A stretch of 64,000 bases of DNA from Zygaena filipendulae (taxonomy: Eukaryota; Arthropoda; Insecta; Lepidoptera; Zygaenidae): contig OU015662.1 of the NCBI GenBank assembly GCA_907165275.2, positions 4,967,501 to 5,031,500 of the forward strand. The letters are read 5' to 3'. The notes under the pieces were generated by a model. It had not been told where the DNA came from. It saw nothing but the letters and a program-made list of their open reading frames with translations, and searched no databases. The translations under genes and the position numbers were made by a program. Positions 12,191 through 22,748 of the stretch are shown here, piece after piece. Position 1 is the first letter of the stretch. Every line of letters starts with the position of its first letter.

Positions 12191-12330
12191 TATATAATAG
12201 GTATAAAACAAAGTCGCTTCCAGTCTGTCTGTTGGTATCTATGTAAGCTTAGATCTTAAAAACTACCAAACGGATTTTCATGCGGTTTTCACCAATAGAT
12301 AGAGTGATTCAAGTGATTCCAAGTGATTCA
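12191..12330 (-). repeat. Family S variant b tail fragment
   Basis: TATAAAACAAAGTCGCTTCC followed by GGTTTTCACCAATAGATAG. The head is missing. The copy ends in a small GTGATTC-based tandem reiteration at 12305-12331. Confidence 0.65.
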
Positions 12331-12441
12331 GTGTAACATATTAAAACTGTTAAACGACATGTTTTAGAGAAGTAAGCACCTATATGAATTTTAAAAAAAG
12401 GATTTAACTTTTGACTAACACTTCTTTTCATTTTATGTTAG

Positions 12442-12683
12442 ACTAGCTGTCCCACGCGGTTTTATCGCGGCGATAATTTCGAAGTTCCGGCGGAATTATT
12501 AAATACAAACTTTTTCATCCCTTTTTCATCCTTTTGGGGGTTGAATTTCAGAAAATCCTTTCTTATCGGATGTCTACAATATAGAAAGAATACACCCTCC
12601 AAGTTTCAGGTCTCTACGATAAGCGGTTTAGGCTGGGCGTTGATGCATCAGTCATTCAGGACAAAGGATTATATATATATAGA
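12442..12683 (+). repeat. Family S repeat with an unusual tail
   Basis: Head ACTAGCTGTCCCACGCGG and TTATCGCGGCGATAATTTC. The middle is replaced by CATCCCTTTTTCATCCTTTT, then CAAGTTTCAGGTCTCTACG. It ends in an (AT)n run, ATATATATATAG. A similar CTTTCACCCCCTGGG stretch occurs near 57280. Confidence 0.65.
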
Positions 12684-13978
12684 TAAAGATAATAACATAG
12701 GTATTAAGCTAACTTCGTAGTTTACATCTACATTATCATATAGATACAAACTTATATCCACCTTCTATCTCCAGAGAGATATGCGCGTGCACAGATCAAT
12801 TTGCTTGCGATCTCCACAGATTAGGAACGGCAGTCATTTCCACTAGCTACCGACTTGAAAAGCTCTCGCCTACATTCCACTGCTAATGAGTATGGGATGT
12901 AAAGTAACGACTACTGTATGAAAGAAAATATAACACATGACACTTGTGTAACTTGTAACTTATGTTTATAAAATAAACGATTTGGTCTAAATTATTTATT
13001 TACATTTCTTTTCGATCATAATACAAGTTATATAAATTATTGTATTTAGTTTCAGAGATACTATTAATTATACTTTTTGAGTTTATTAGTGAAAAAAAGT
13101 CTCTTCAAAGCTTCTAAATATGTATCTATCTAACTACACTCAAATAGATTATAAATTGTGTTCGTTATAAATGTAGCCAGACGCTTTCATTTCTCGCGTG
13201 AACCGACCATTAAGTGTCACCGTTTTAATCTTTATGAATTACACAGCAATATAGGCGCAGAAACTTTACTACCATTTGTTATGACCGACTTACCGAGGCA
13301 TAAATAACCTCAAAGGACATAATAATTGTTATCTATAAATTAACGTTCATTTGATTTGAAAGAGCACGTGCCTCTGGTAAATCGAATAGGTATATGTACG
13401 TAAGTATATCTAAAACTGTTTCCGGAGGCATTAGTTTCAATTCAATGCTTTTTTTTTCGTTAAAATCTTTTCTGAAGCACGCACATAGGATAGGAGCGAT
13501 TAAGACACACAAAATTTACCAAACCAATAAAGAACCATTCATTTCTTTACATAAATACATAGATTGACAAGTTATAAAAGTGCAATCTAGCGTGCAAAAT
13601 GCGCGATCAGCATGAACGTGTATATGTTACAAGAAATTGAGTAGAGCAAGCATTCTTTTCACATGTAATCTGTTTACGGCTGAAATACAAAATTATCTAC
13701 CCAACATATGAAGTTCGGCAGCGAGCAATCAATCATTGCGATTCAAGGGGTGCGCCCAAAGCCGCGTCGGGAAAACCGTTCGAAGGGACTCTCATGAAAG
13801 CAACGAATAATACAGCAAGAATCAATCATAGATTTTGCGACGATCCATCATGAAATTTTCAATGAAAAAATCCTGTTACAATATAGGTACATAATACAGA
13901 CAACTAACTAAGAACCTTCGCGTGCACTTAAGATGATTGAGACGTTTTTCCTTTTCTTTTTTTTTTCATGTATAAATT
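12684..13978. other. AT-rich non-coding DNA
   Basis: No open frame of note, no repeat ends and no RNA gene recognised. T-rich runs lie at 13448 and 13960. Confidence 0.5.
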
Positions 13979-14191
13979 ACTAGTTGTGCCCCGCGGTTTC
14001 ACCCGCGTTAATTTCACAGTTCCCGCGGGAATTCCGGAATAAAAAGTACCCTATGTGTTAATCTGATGTATAAGCTATATTATTGTAAAGTTTCATTTAA
14101 ATCCATCCAGTAGTTTTTGCGTGAAAGAGTAACAAACATCCATCCATCCATCCATACATTCTTACAAACTTTCGCGTTTATAATATTAGTA
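13979..14191 (+). repeat. Family S repeat with CATC microsatellite
   Basis: Head ACTAGTTGTGCCCCGCGG. The tail reads AAATCCATCCAGTAGTTTTTGC, then a (CATC)n array near 14139, then CGCGTTTATAATATTAGTAG. The same ATCC-rich tail appears in the copies at 32717 and 61282. Confidence 0.8.
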
Positions 14192-16748
14192 GGAAATAGG
14201 ATTGCTTAACGATGACAGCCTCTTCTGTCGAATTTATTTATTTAAAAATATTTATTAGCGGCTAGTGCGGTAGCAATAAACGATCTAATGTGCGATTGAG
14301 AGCTGGGCGCTCGTGTCTTCAACAATCAGGAAGTTTGATCTCGTATCCGCGAAGAGCACCGACCACTAAACCAAACCAGTCAAACTCACGACAAGTGCAC
14401 AAAGGGCGTCGAGACGTGGCATTGTAAAGTGGCTTTAAGTAGGCACAACTTCCTCTACGAACGGTGTCGATTGTGAGTAAGGGACTCAGGGGTTGGGATC
14501 CGTTAAAACTACTATTCACTTATGCAGTATGAAAAGTTCGACTATGAGAGAAACTTACAGGTATAGTTTATTTATATTGCCGTGAACATAGCATTGTGAC
14601 TGTTTATAACTTAGCACGTATCTACCACAAACGGATCAAATTTTACTGTATTACCAACTAAATTATCTATAGGTACTGCTTACTAACGAGAAAACATTAT
14701 TTTTATGTTTGTTAGTAATGGATAAATTAAAAACTAATTAACGGATTTTAGAAATTGTTTCACTTATAAGAAGCTAGGAAGCTTACCTCACTTACGTCAC
14801 TTATTAAGGAAAAGACAAAAAATTTAAATAATTTAAATTATAATTTAAGTAGGATAAACTAAGATTACCAATGTAAATATGTACCTAATATTGAAATATT
14901 ATGTCATAAAAATATGTAAGTGTTTAAAGATGAAACATTCGAAACAATAACTAAATTATATGTAAGATATTATTAACTGCAAGTTAACTAGATAGTCTCT
15001 AATCCAAACGAGGTTAGTTAATTTATCCAGTATTTAGTCGGCGGTAAACGTGAGATCCATATCGCATACACTGCGCTTTAAATTGGCTTCGGCGGCCACC
15101 GGCTTCAGTGAGTTCGCAACAGACGAGCTCAACTTCCACATTCGAGTAGTTTTATAAATATTAAAATCTAGAAATTATTATAGAAATATATTTTTAAGCC
15201 TCGAATCCGTTTAGTTGGTCCGGAGCCCGCTTTAGGTATACATATATTGTGTATAATATATACCAATTATATCGTGTAGAAAGAACAACGTATATCGGCA
15301 AGTGTTTACCTATTAGTCAAAGGAAACACATCGATATGAATACAGAAATACATAAAAATAAAACAACAAAAACCTAGTGAAAAAGCGTCGGGGGATAAAA
15401 CTAAAGATGAAAAATAAAAGATTCCAAATTGAAAACGTCCAATCAAAACGAACAAGTTAAAGAAATCGATAGCGAACAACACCATTGAAAACTCATAGAA
15501 TCATTGCATGGATAACCCAAACAGATGTTAATGGTAGCATATAGCTATTATGATCCGTGATGAGAATCAAGTCACGTTACGAATTCTCTCAGACACTGCA
15601 AACAGTTGAAAATTCAACAGGGGGTAATGCCGGGAGATCCGTATGAATTATACATTATGTACATAGGTACTAGGACTTAAATGCTTGTATAATGCAATTG
15701 TTTGCATTCATTGTACCTACGTTAACAGCTAAAAACAGCAGTCGAGCAAGCATTAAAGCAATCTTGCACTTTATAATGAATGAGTTTCTCATGCCATAAC
15801 TTAAATGACCAGTAAATAATTGCAACCACGGTCGGCTGTATATTATCTCTGTTCAGATGAAAAGTGAATACTTTAATAAGAGATATTCTAGTTACAAGCT
15901 TGATCAATTTACATTTTCCTGTAAGATAATCAAATGCATTCATGCGTAACAAACAAGAAACTTACCTGTGGCTTCCCTTTTTGAATACTTACGATTTATC
16001 ATTAAAACCACTTACTCATAGAGTAATCTTAAAATTCATCTTCATAGGTAGTTAAGTACATACATTCCAAGTCGCGACTTGTACCCAATTAAGGACTGAC
16101 AATCTAAAAATGTGTATGTATAATGTACATTGTACATATTATGTATTAGTAAGTTAAGGTGGTAAGTTAGGTGAAATTGTTCAGTGTGTATTTTTACATT
16201 CCGTTACTCGATACGCACACATAGTAAACGAAACAGCAATGCCCATAATTCTATTTAAAATTCACAAGTACGATATAGGCAAACCATAAGCGGAAGTCAC
16301 GGGTGTAATCGTTGCCATCTCGCCGCGACGCCCCGCTCCACGCTGCTTTGGCGCTGCGCGAACATTTAAATTATCATGGGGCTAGATCCGCGTACCCATA
16401 ATCACACCGTTCATTTGTAACTTAGCTTGTTTCAAATAACAGTACCGGTACTGTCCAGTGTCCAGCGAAAGTATCGCCATCAGATAGCCAAGCGACGCTC
16501 AAGCTCAATATTATTCAGAACTGAGAAAAACAATCGTGCCTCGTTAAATTGCGATAGCGAGTGTACGATTACCCGCATATTGTTCCCCTATTTGCCTGTG
16601 AAACCCACTATCGATGTATAGGACCAGTATTGTTCAAAGTTATAACTGGTAATAACGTGATAAGGTTCGTATCTTATGTGGGTAGGTACTTAATAAAAGT
16701 AGCGCGACAAAATAAGTATATGGTATTCAACGGGCGCCTTAATAAACA
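14192..16748. other. Non-coding DNA with a small GC-rich patch
   Basis: A patch at 15040-15140 carries TTTAAAT (15077) 30 bp upstream of a TCAGT initiator-like site (15105), and on the minus strand a 36-codon frame starting MWKLSSSVANS. Both are weak. A GC-rich patch at 16310-16400 has no recognised ORF. Confidence 0.4.
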
Positions 16749-17130
16749 ACTGGCTGTTTCCCGCGGTTTCACCCGCGGTAATTTTAGAGTTTCCGTGGGA
16801 ATTCCGGGATACAGAGCGTACCTAACGCCATGTCTTTCTCTGTACCCCTGAAAACGTGTAGGTATGAAAAATTTCGTGATGATCGGTTGAGTCGTTAACG
16901 CGCGAAAAAGTAACAAAGTACCTTGTGTAACAAACACTTCCAACAATCATTATCGTCATATTTCAAACAATTTACACAAAATCTTGACAATTAATAATAT
17001 TCCTTAACCTTCCTCATAAATCACTATCCATTGGTGAAAAACCGCATGAAAATCCGTTCAGAAGTTTTTTAATTTATCGCGAATAGGCAGACAGACGCGG
17101 CAGAGGATTTTGTTTTATAATAATCTGTAG
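16749..17130 (+). repeat. Composite family S copy: variant a followed by variant b tail
   Basis: Head ACTGGCTGTTTCCCGCGG, middle CATGTCTTTCTCTGTACCCC, and variant a tail GTGATGATCGGTTGAG to about 16935. After that a complete variant b tail follows in the same orientation: ATTGGTGAAAAACCGCATG, GCAGACAGACGCGGCAGAGG, TTTTGTTTTATAATAATC. Two tail types lie in series behind one head. Confidence 0.75.
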
Positions 17131-18978
17131 GTATATATACATACGAGTATATATTTAAGGATCATTGGCCAACACGCCTAGCGTGTCTGTCAGTCCTTTT
17201 TTTTAGACAGTGACAATACGGTAAATGTGTTTAAATTAGAAATCTAAAATTCATTAGTGATGTAGGTATTTATGTACGTAGATATATATGGCACTGAAAG
17301 TACTCATTACACCAAATCGTCAAACCTAAAATAATGTCAAAACAATTTAAAAACATCGCAAAGGTTATAACATGTAAATAGAAGTCGAGAACCAGAAATA
17401 CGAACAGTGATGCCCAATTACTAACTTCTTTGGCGACTTCCAAACTAACCTTTAGCGTCAATGTATAAATCCCTAGGAGGTAGATAGGTCGGATAGATCG
17501 AACGAGGCTAATGAGCACAACCAATGTAAAGGGACAATCGTTCGGCGACTATGGTGAAACTTAATTAATTGTTGTTCAAGACATAAACAAACAAGCCAAT
17601 TTGAAGTAAACGGGAATCTCGAACGAAATGTAACAAACAAGGAATCAACTTTATATGTTCTGTCGTCAATAACACGATAAACTCACGTTACGAATTACGC
17701 GACGAGGATAAGAGCAAACGAAGTAATGATTAGCCCGTTTAATGAAGTGTGAACGAGGTACAAATGAGCGAAGTTCGACGGTGCGTTCCGTAACGTCAAC
17801 TTCCTGATAATAAACATCGAACAAACACGCCGAGTATCGACATGTGAAGTTAAAGGGAATCGACGAAATTAAATAATTCATTCACATACTTAGACGCATG
17901 TTCTTCATTTTCAACTACATTGATAGGCTATTTAACTGATGTTTTTTTTTTTCTAAATTCTATTTAGTCCGTCAGTTGGATAGTAAAAAAATAATAGACA
18001 CATATTTTTTGCATTTTCAAATTAACAAAAATATAGGTACTTAATAATAATGTTTATTAATAATAAAAATCTCTTCATCTATTTCTTCAATTATGGCAAA
18101 AACTTACATACTAGCATATTAATTGAACGGTTACAGCAAAAATATTGTCATTGTTATAGGGGAAATATTGCCATCAGTCCGAGAAAAAACAAAAGTGAAA
18201 AGAAATGGTACTGATCTTATAAAAAAAAAAAACATACATACAATCGAACATAGAACCTCCTCCTTTTTGGAAGTCGGTTAAAAATGATCTCTGCCAATAT
18301 TAAAGTAGAGAATACAAATACGAAATTGATTGCGTCGTGTGGCGAGTGACATTTCAGTATCCGCGGTTGTATTTCATGCTGACATTTGAATAGGGCTGTC
18401 TCGACACGTACCGGCACCGAACGACGGCCAGCGAGAGGCGACAATGTACACCGAACACCAAACAACGTTGCTATTGAAAAGAAAAATCACTTTATTCTAC
18501 TATTGACAACGAAGCGCCTTATTTTTATTAAAGGAAAACGTTGACGCAATTGTGTAATAAACTGTACAATAATGCATACAGTCATATGGTAGAGGCACGT
18601 GAAATATATTTCAACAATAGAGCACAAATCTAAGAATAATAAAAGTTTAGTTTGGTAGATACGTATTTTAGCCTAATCTACGGAGAGATGGCCTGAATAT
18701 TTAAAACAAACAATAATAACTTTCGCAACCAAAAGTAAAATCTACCACAAATTATGTTAGATCTGGACCTTGAAAGTATTGCACCTATAAAATACAATCA
18801 TGTATACTACATCAAAAATAAGTATGCTATTTTATTTACCCTATAAAACCTTTGAAAGAGAATATAATATAGATTACCTACCGCTGACAAGTACATTAAA
18901 ACTTGTCGTGTTTGATTTCTGAAAAAATGACGCTCAAACCATCACCAAAATACTACAAGAAAAAATGGTGCACATCGC
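17131..18978. other. Non-coding DNA with a MITE A remnant
   Basis: Apart from the fragment at 17963-18045 this stretch holds short unrecognised frames (minus 17270-17524, 17666-17881, 18217-18465). TGTCTGTCAGTCC at 17189 is a stray repeat-tail fragment. Confidence 0.5.
17963..18045 (+). repeat. Truncated end of a MITE A-type element
   Basis: TTTAGTCCGTCAGTTGG followed by AATAGACACATATTTTTTGC and CATTTTCAAATTAACA match one end of the elements at 8888 and 22108. The opposite end is absent. Confidence 0.65.
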
Positions 18979-19170
18979 TACTAATATTATTATAAATGCG
19001 AAAGTAACTCTATTTGTCTTTCTGTCTGTCTGTTACGCTATCACGCCTTAAGGGCTAAACCGATCATCATGAAAGTTGTCAGGGCTACAGAGAAGGACAT
19101 ATGGTACTTTTTATCCCGAAATTTCCACGGGATCTCCGAAATTACCGCTGGTAAAACCACGAGAGCTAGT
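18979..19170 (-). repeat. Family S repeat, variant a
   Basis: Tail ACTAATATTATTATAAATGC and CTTTCTGTCTGTCTGTTACG; middle GAGAAGGACATATGGTAC; head GAAATTTCCACGGGATCTCC. It ends with CCACGAGAGCTAGT. Confidence 0.8.
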
Positions 19171-19687
19171 TAACAACGCAAAAGCTTCTTTTTTTTAAAA
19201 TCGATTAAAAAGGACAGTGAATAACGCGTTCTACAATCTATTTTATATTAAATTTTTTTAATAGAAATAGTGTAAGTAATACAGGACATTATCATATTAC
19301 CAACGTGACCTCACATAGCAAACACACACAGTTCAACCAATAAATGCGTTATGACGCTCCTGCATTAGATTATCTAAACGTGATACGTGTTCTGAAATAA
19401 TGTTATTACCGAACATCGCAATAAACTCAAGGGAGTATTCCAACAAAAATATACGCTAAAATAATGATCAAGCGCGTAATAATGTGAGAAAAATAAAACT
19501 GCGCTTGCAACATTTATTTACACATATTTGTACAATTAATTTAACGAAGTTTTTCACGTGCAATTCTATTCCACTCGTATTAGAGTACCTATAGCTGTCC
19601 ACGTTGGATGGCATTTGATGGGCGTAAGTTTGTTTCCGTGAACCAATTGCGATAAAATAAGGCGTATATAAATATTTAAAAATTTGA

Positions 19688-20116
19688 CTACAAGAAGGGC
19701 GAGCGCGGTATCAGCTGCGAGGCGTGCTCGACTCTCGGCTCCCTCTGAAGGTAAAAGTCGGGGTCTACAAGACCTACATTAGGCCCCGACTCACCTACGC
19801 CGCTCCGGCATGGTACGCACTGCCATGTGCGTCCCTGCGCGCGAGCCTGCAGTCACAGCAAGCCATGGCACTGCGTGCCGCTGCCGGAGCTCCTCGTTAC
19901 GTGAGGAACTCCGTAATCTAGAGGGACCTGAGAGTCGAGCCGCTGGACGAGTTCGTCCAGCGGCTCACCTCTCGGATGTTCGAGCGGGCGGACGCGTCGT
20001 ACCACGAGCACATCCGTGGTTTGGCCCTCCACGCCCGTCCACCCGAGGGGAAGCGATACCCGCGCGAGCTTATCGCTCGCGATGACGAGCCAATGCGGCC
20101 CACCTAGCTTGGCTAA
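19688..20116 (+). pseudogene. 3' end of a non-LTR (jockey-like) reverse transcriptase, broken
   Basis: The frame reads QLRGVLDSRLPLKVKVGVYK, then YIRPRLTYAAPAWYAL and APRYVRNSVI, then a TAG stop at about 19919. It resumes in the same frame with RDLRVEPLDEFVQRL and ELIARDDEP until a second stop near 20106. These words match the C-terminal 'thumb'-side region of LINE ORF2 proteins of the jockey clade, where a Y-x-x-x-I-x-P-x-L-x-Y-A-x-P-x-W signature precedes the RYVRN block. The RT catalytic core and endonuclease are missing: the copy is 5'-truncated, as is usual for LINEs, and carries an internal stop. It is GC-rich against AT-rich surroundings. Confidence 0.8.
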
Positions 20117-20390
20117 CGGAGCCTGGACGCCGCCCTGACGGGCAGCGTCGGCTCCGCCCCGACGATCCACGCGGTCTCTAGACCGCCCCCCAGCTCCTGT
20201 CCGTAGTAACGGACAGCGTGGGATTGCCCACTGCAGGGGGCTCTGCCCCGACGCAGATACCTCTGCTGCTTCCCCTTCGTCCCAAGAAGGGCGACTACAA
20301 AGCCCAATTCAATTATCCTTTTAGTAGTTTTAGCGCGAAAAGCGTACAAACATGCAAGTAGACACAGACAGGCTTCTAGTTAATTTTTTT
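20117..20390 (+). mobile_element. Probable 3' UTR of the truncated LINE
   Basis: GC-rich sequence continues past the ORF (GACGGGCAGCGTCGGCTCC, CCCGACGCAGATACCTCTGC) and returns to AT-rich DNA after TAGTTAATTTTTTTTTT near 20390. The element end is inferred from composition; no target duplication was identified. Confidence 0.5.
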
Positions 20391-21433
20391 TTTACTATAC
20401 TGATTTATACAGCTTATGTAACGACGCGACGGACGTATAAATACAGTGTAGAATGAGAAAGATGAAAGCAAAAAAAATACATGTACTTAAATACTTAGTT
20501 ATTTACTTGGAAATTTTACACAGTGCCGTACGTAAAGAAATCGAAAAACTAATTACCTACCTACCGTTGCCCAACAATTTTAAAATGTGGCACCACGCAG
20601 TAAAATTCGATACTCATAATTGATTTAGCTTGATTTGGCGTGTTTTATTCTTCTAAAATTCAAATTTCGTCCCACGTCCCACGAACTGTTTTCAGAGAGA
20701 ACAACAAATACATAGTACACATATTTATTTTGTATAAAACAAACAATACGAATACGAAATAATAGATGGATAAAAAATAGTAAAATATTTATTTTCCACC
20801 ACTTGCCTTTACATCTAAGCTTGAAAAGACATGTATCCTGAGTACATTATCGCAGGACGTGGTGCAGCAACCTATGTAAATTAAAGTAGGAACAACATCC
20901 ATTCTACTCACTAGCAGTTTCAGGATTCCACGGCAGCTATGTGAGAACTTCGCCAAACAGAGAGGAGCCAGCGAAATGTTCGTATATATTTGTATAAGAA
21001 ATGAGATCCAAACCAGGAAACGGGAAGTTTTTAGTTTCACTCGAAACCAACTTACGCTTGGTGTAGTCATTTTACTAATTCATGAGCAATGCCTATATAA
21101 AGGTAGGTACGGGAAACTACGACGAGCATATTAGTATACGAGTACAATACTTTGTACGTGATGGTTAAGATTAATACAAGAATAGATATTTCTTTTAAAT
21201 CATTTATGTCAGCACCACTCTCATAAAAAACTCATATGTTCTGAGATATTTTAAGTTTTTAAAAAGAAATCGATACGATGTTTTATCATAATTTTGCATT
21301 ATCGCAATAATATAAAAAGTTTAATTGCAAACCGCCTAGACTAACAGAATTAATACTTTTTGTCTAAAATTATTGATATATTTGAATGTTGCCCTATTTT
21401 ATCATAATTTGTACCTATATTCACTTTATTTGA
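20391..21433. other. AT-rich non-coding DNA
   Basis: A minus-strand frame (20789-21070) has no recognised motif. Nothing else can be supported. Confidence 0.5.
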
Positions 21434-21545
21434 CACTAAGCGATCCCCCACGGTTTTACTGGCTTAAATTTCCGATTTCTCGTGAGAACTCCGGGATAAA
21501 AGTACCCTACTCTAAGTAAGTTACTCAGGAACACTGTAGCTTCCT
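21434..21545 (+). repeat. Family S repeat, head fragment
   Basis: ACTAAGCGATCCCCCACGG, TTTACTGGCTTAAATTTCCG and CGGGATAAAAGTACCCTAC. It is strongly diverged and has no recognisable a or b tail. Confidence 0.6.
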
Positions 21546-21594
21546 ATAAGAAAGAGTTTTTTATAAGTACGGATATTTTTTTTATGAAATATTG

Positions 21595-21660
21595 TGTCTT
21601 AAAAATCTATCTCCCTAGATTGGGTCATAACCCAAACTAGGGAGATAGATTTTTAAGACA
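21595..21660. repeat. Near-perfect 66-bp inverted repeat (hairpin)
   Basis: The left arm TGTCTTAAAAATCTATCTCC (continuing CTAG) is exactly complementary to the right arm GGAGATAGATTTTTAAGACA (preceded by CTAG). Beyond one A/A mismatch the centre pairs again as TTGGGT/ACCCAA around a CATA loop. It is followed by a direct repeat of TATAAGGGCC (21661 and 21677). It is unlike the MITEs in the window. It may be a template-switch product, a small foldback element, or a transcribed hairpin. Confidence 0.85.
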
Positions 21661-22107
21661 TATAAGGGCCCTTACATATAAGGGCCTTAATCACGTAGGA
21701 AGCCCTACACAATTGGCAGGTGGTAGTTGCACAGTACATTATAGTTATATGAAACAAATATGGCATGCTTTAACGGTAACCTTATGTTTTGGAGCACGCG
21801 TTGCAACAGCACCCGTGTATAAATAAAAAAAACGTGGAAAAAAATATTGAAAATACTGCTGACACGGCACTACATGCAATGCACACGCGTTCAATATGGC
21901 GGAAGAATGATAGGCAGCCGTATGTTACTCTAAAGAAAACAAAACATATAAAATCAATAAAAAGCTAATTTATAACTATTTACTTTTGACATAGATGGAA
22001 CGTTCGATTTGTCCCAGTTGAGAGTGATGGCGAGCGATTAAGTAAGTACTGTGAACCACGGAAAACGTTTAGGACTTCCGATTTTGAATTAATAATATTA
22101 CACACAA

Positions 22108-22434
22108 TGGGCATGTGGACTAATTTTTAGTTTTTAGTCCGTCTTGTAGATTATTAAAAAATATTGGACACGTATTTTTTATTTTTTTACGTAATCAAAA
22201 AATAAAGGCGATATATTGAGTTGAAATTTCGCGTGACGTCACTATTCTGACAGTTTGTATGGCGGTTTTAGCGGTTAGTGACGTCACGAGCCCCTCACCC
22301 TAAACTTCAATGCGCCTTATCTCTGTATATTTTAATTTATTTAAGAAAAGCAAAAAATTCGTGTCTATTGTTTGATTATTTTCTAACTGACGGACTAATT
22401 AGAATTTTGATTTTCAAAATTAGTCCACATCCCT
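22108..22434. mobile_element. TIR element related to MITE A, uninterrupted
   Basis: The termini are GGGCATGTGGACTAATTTT and, inverted, AAAATTAGTCCACATCCC. Inside these lie TTTAGTCCGTCTTGTAG on the left and CTAACTGACGGACTAA on the right. AAAAAATATTGGACACGTA matches the 8888 copy. Two TGACGTCA palindromes (about 22235 and 22280) flank the centre. This copy lacks the nested insertion seen at 8956 and so shows the empty site. It is non-coding. Confidence 0.8.
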
Positions 22435-22508
22435 AATAGGCCAATAAAGATGTGAAATGCGAGATATATGACCTCTGCCCATCTCTCCGAATGACAGGCA
22501 CGAGTTTA

Positions 22509-22745
22509 CGGCCGCACTCAGAGTCGACTTTAATGATTACTTAGTTAAGTATAGATTTTTAAAACAAAACTGTCGCAATCAGAGACGTTCAGTAAATTAA
22601 TGTTAATTGGCATTTAATGAGATGTAACTTAATTAGTTAAATGCCAATTAACATTAATTTAATAAACTTGTCTGATTGCGGCAGTTTTGTTTTAAAAATC
22701 TATACTTAACTAAGTAATCATTAAAGTCGACTCTGAGTGCGGCGG
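22509..22745. mobile_element. 237-bp foldback MITE, copy 2, with TTA duplication
   Basis: Best-preserved copy. It is flanked by TTA at 22506-22508 and 22746-22748. The arms CGGCCGCACTCAGAGTCGAC and GTCGACTCTGAGTGCGGCGG are inverted. The interior matches copy 1 at 5147 almost base for base, and both are 237 bp. Confidence 0.88.
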
Positions 22746-22748
22746 TTA

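Noticed and set aside
15077..15109. TTTAAAT 30 bp upstream of TCAGT as a core promoter
   Set aside because: Both words are common, and there is no downstream gene to support it.
16561..16946. Overlapping 96- and 90-codon frames on opposite strands
   Set aside because: Both run into the family S copy at 16749; they translate repeat sequence.
19810..20349. Several overlapping frames on both strands
   Set aside because: Shadows of GC-rich LINE reverse-transcriptase and 3' UTR sequence; only the frame at 19688-20116 carries RT words.
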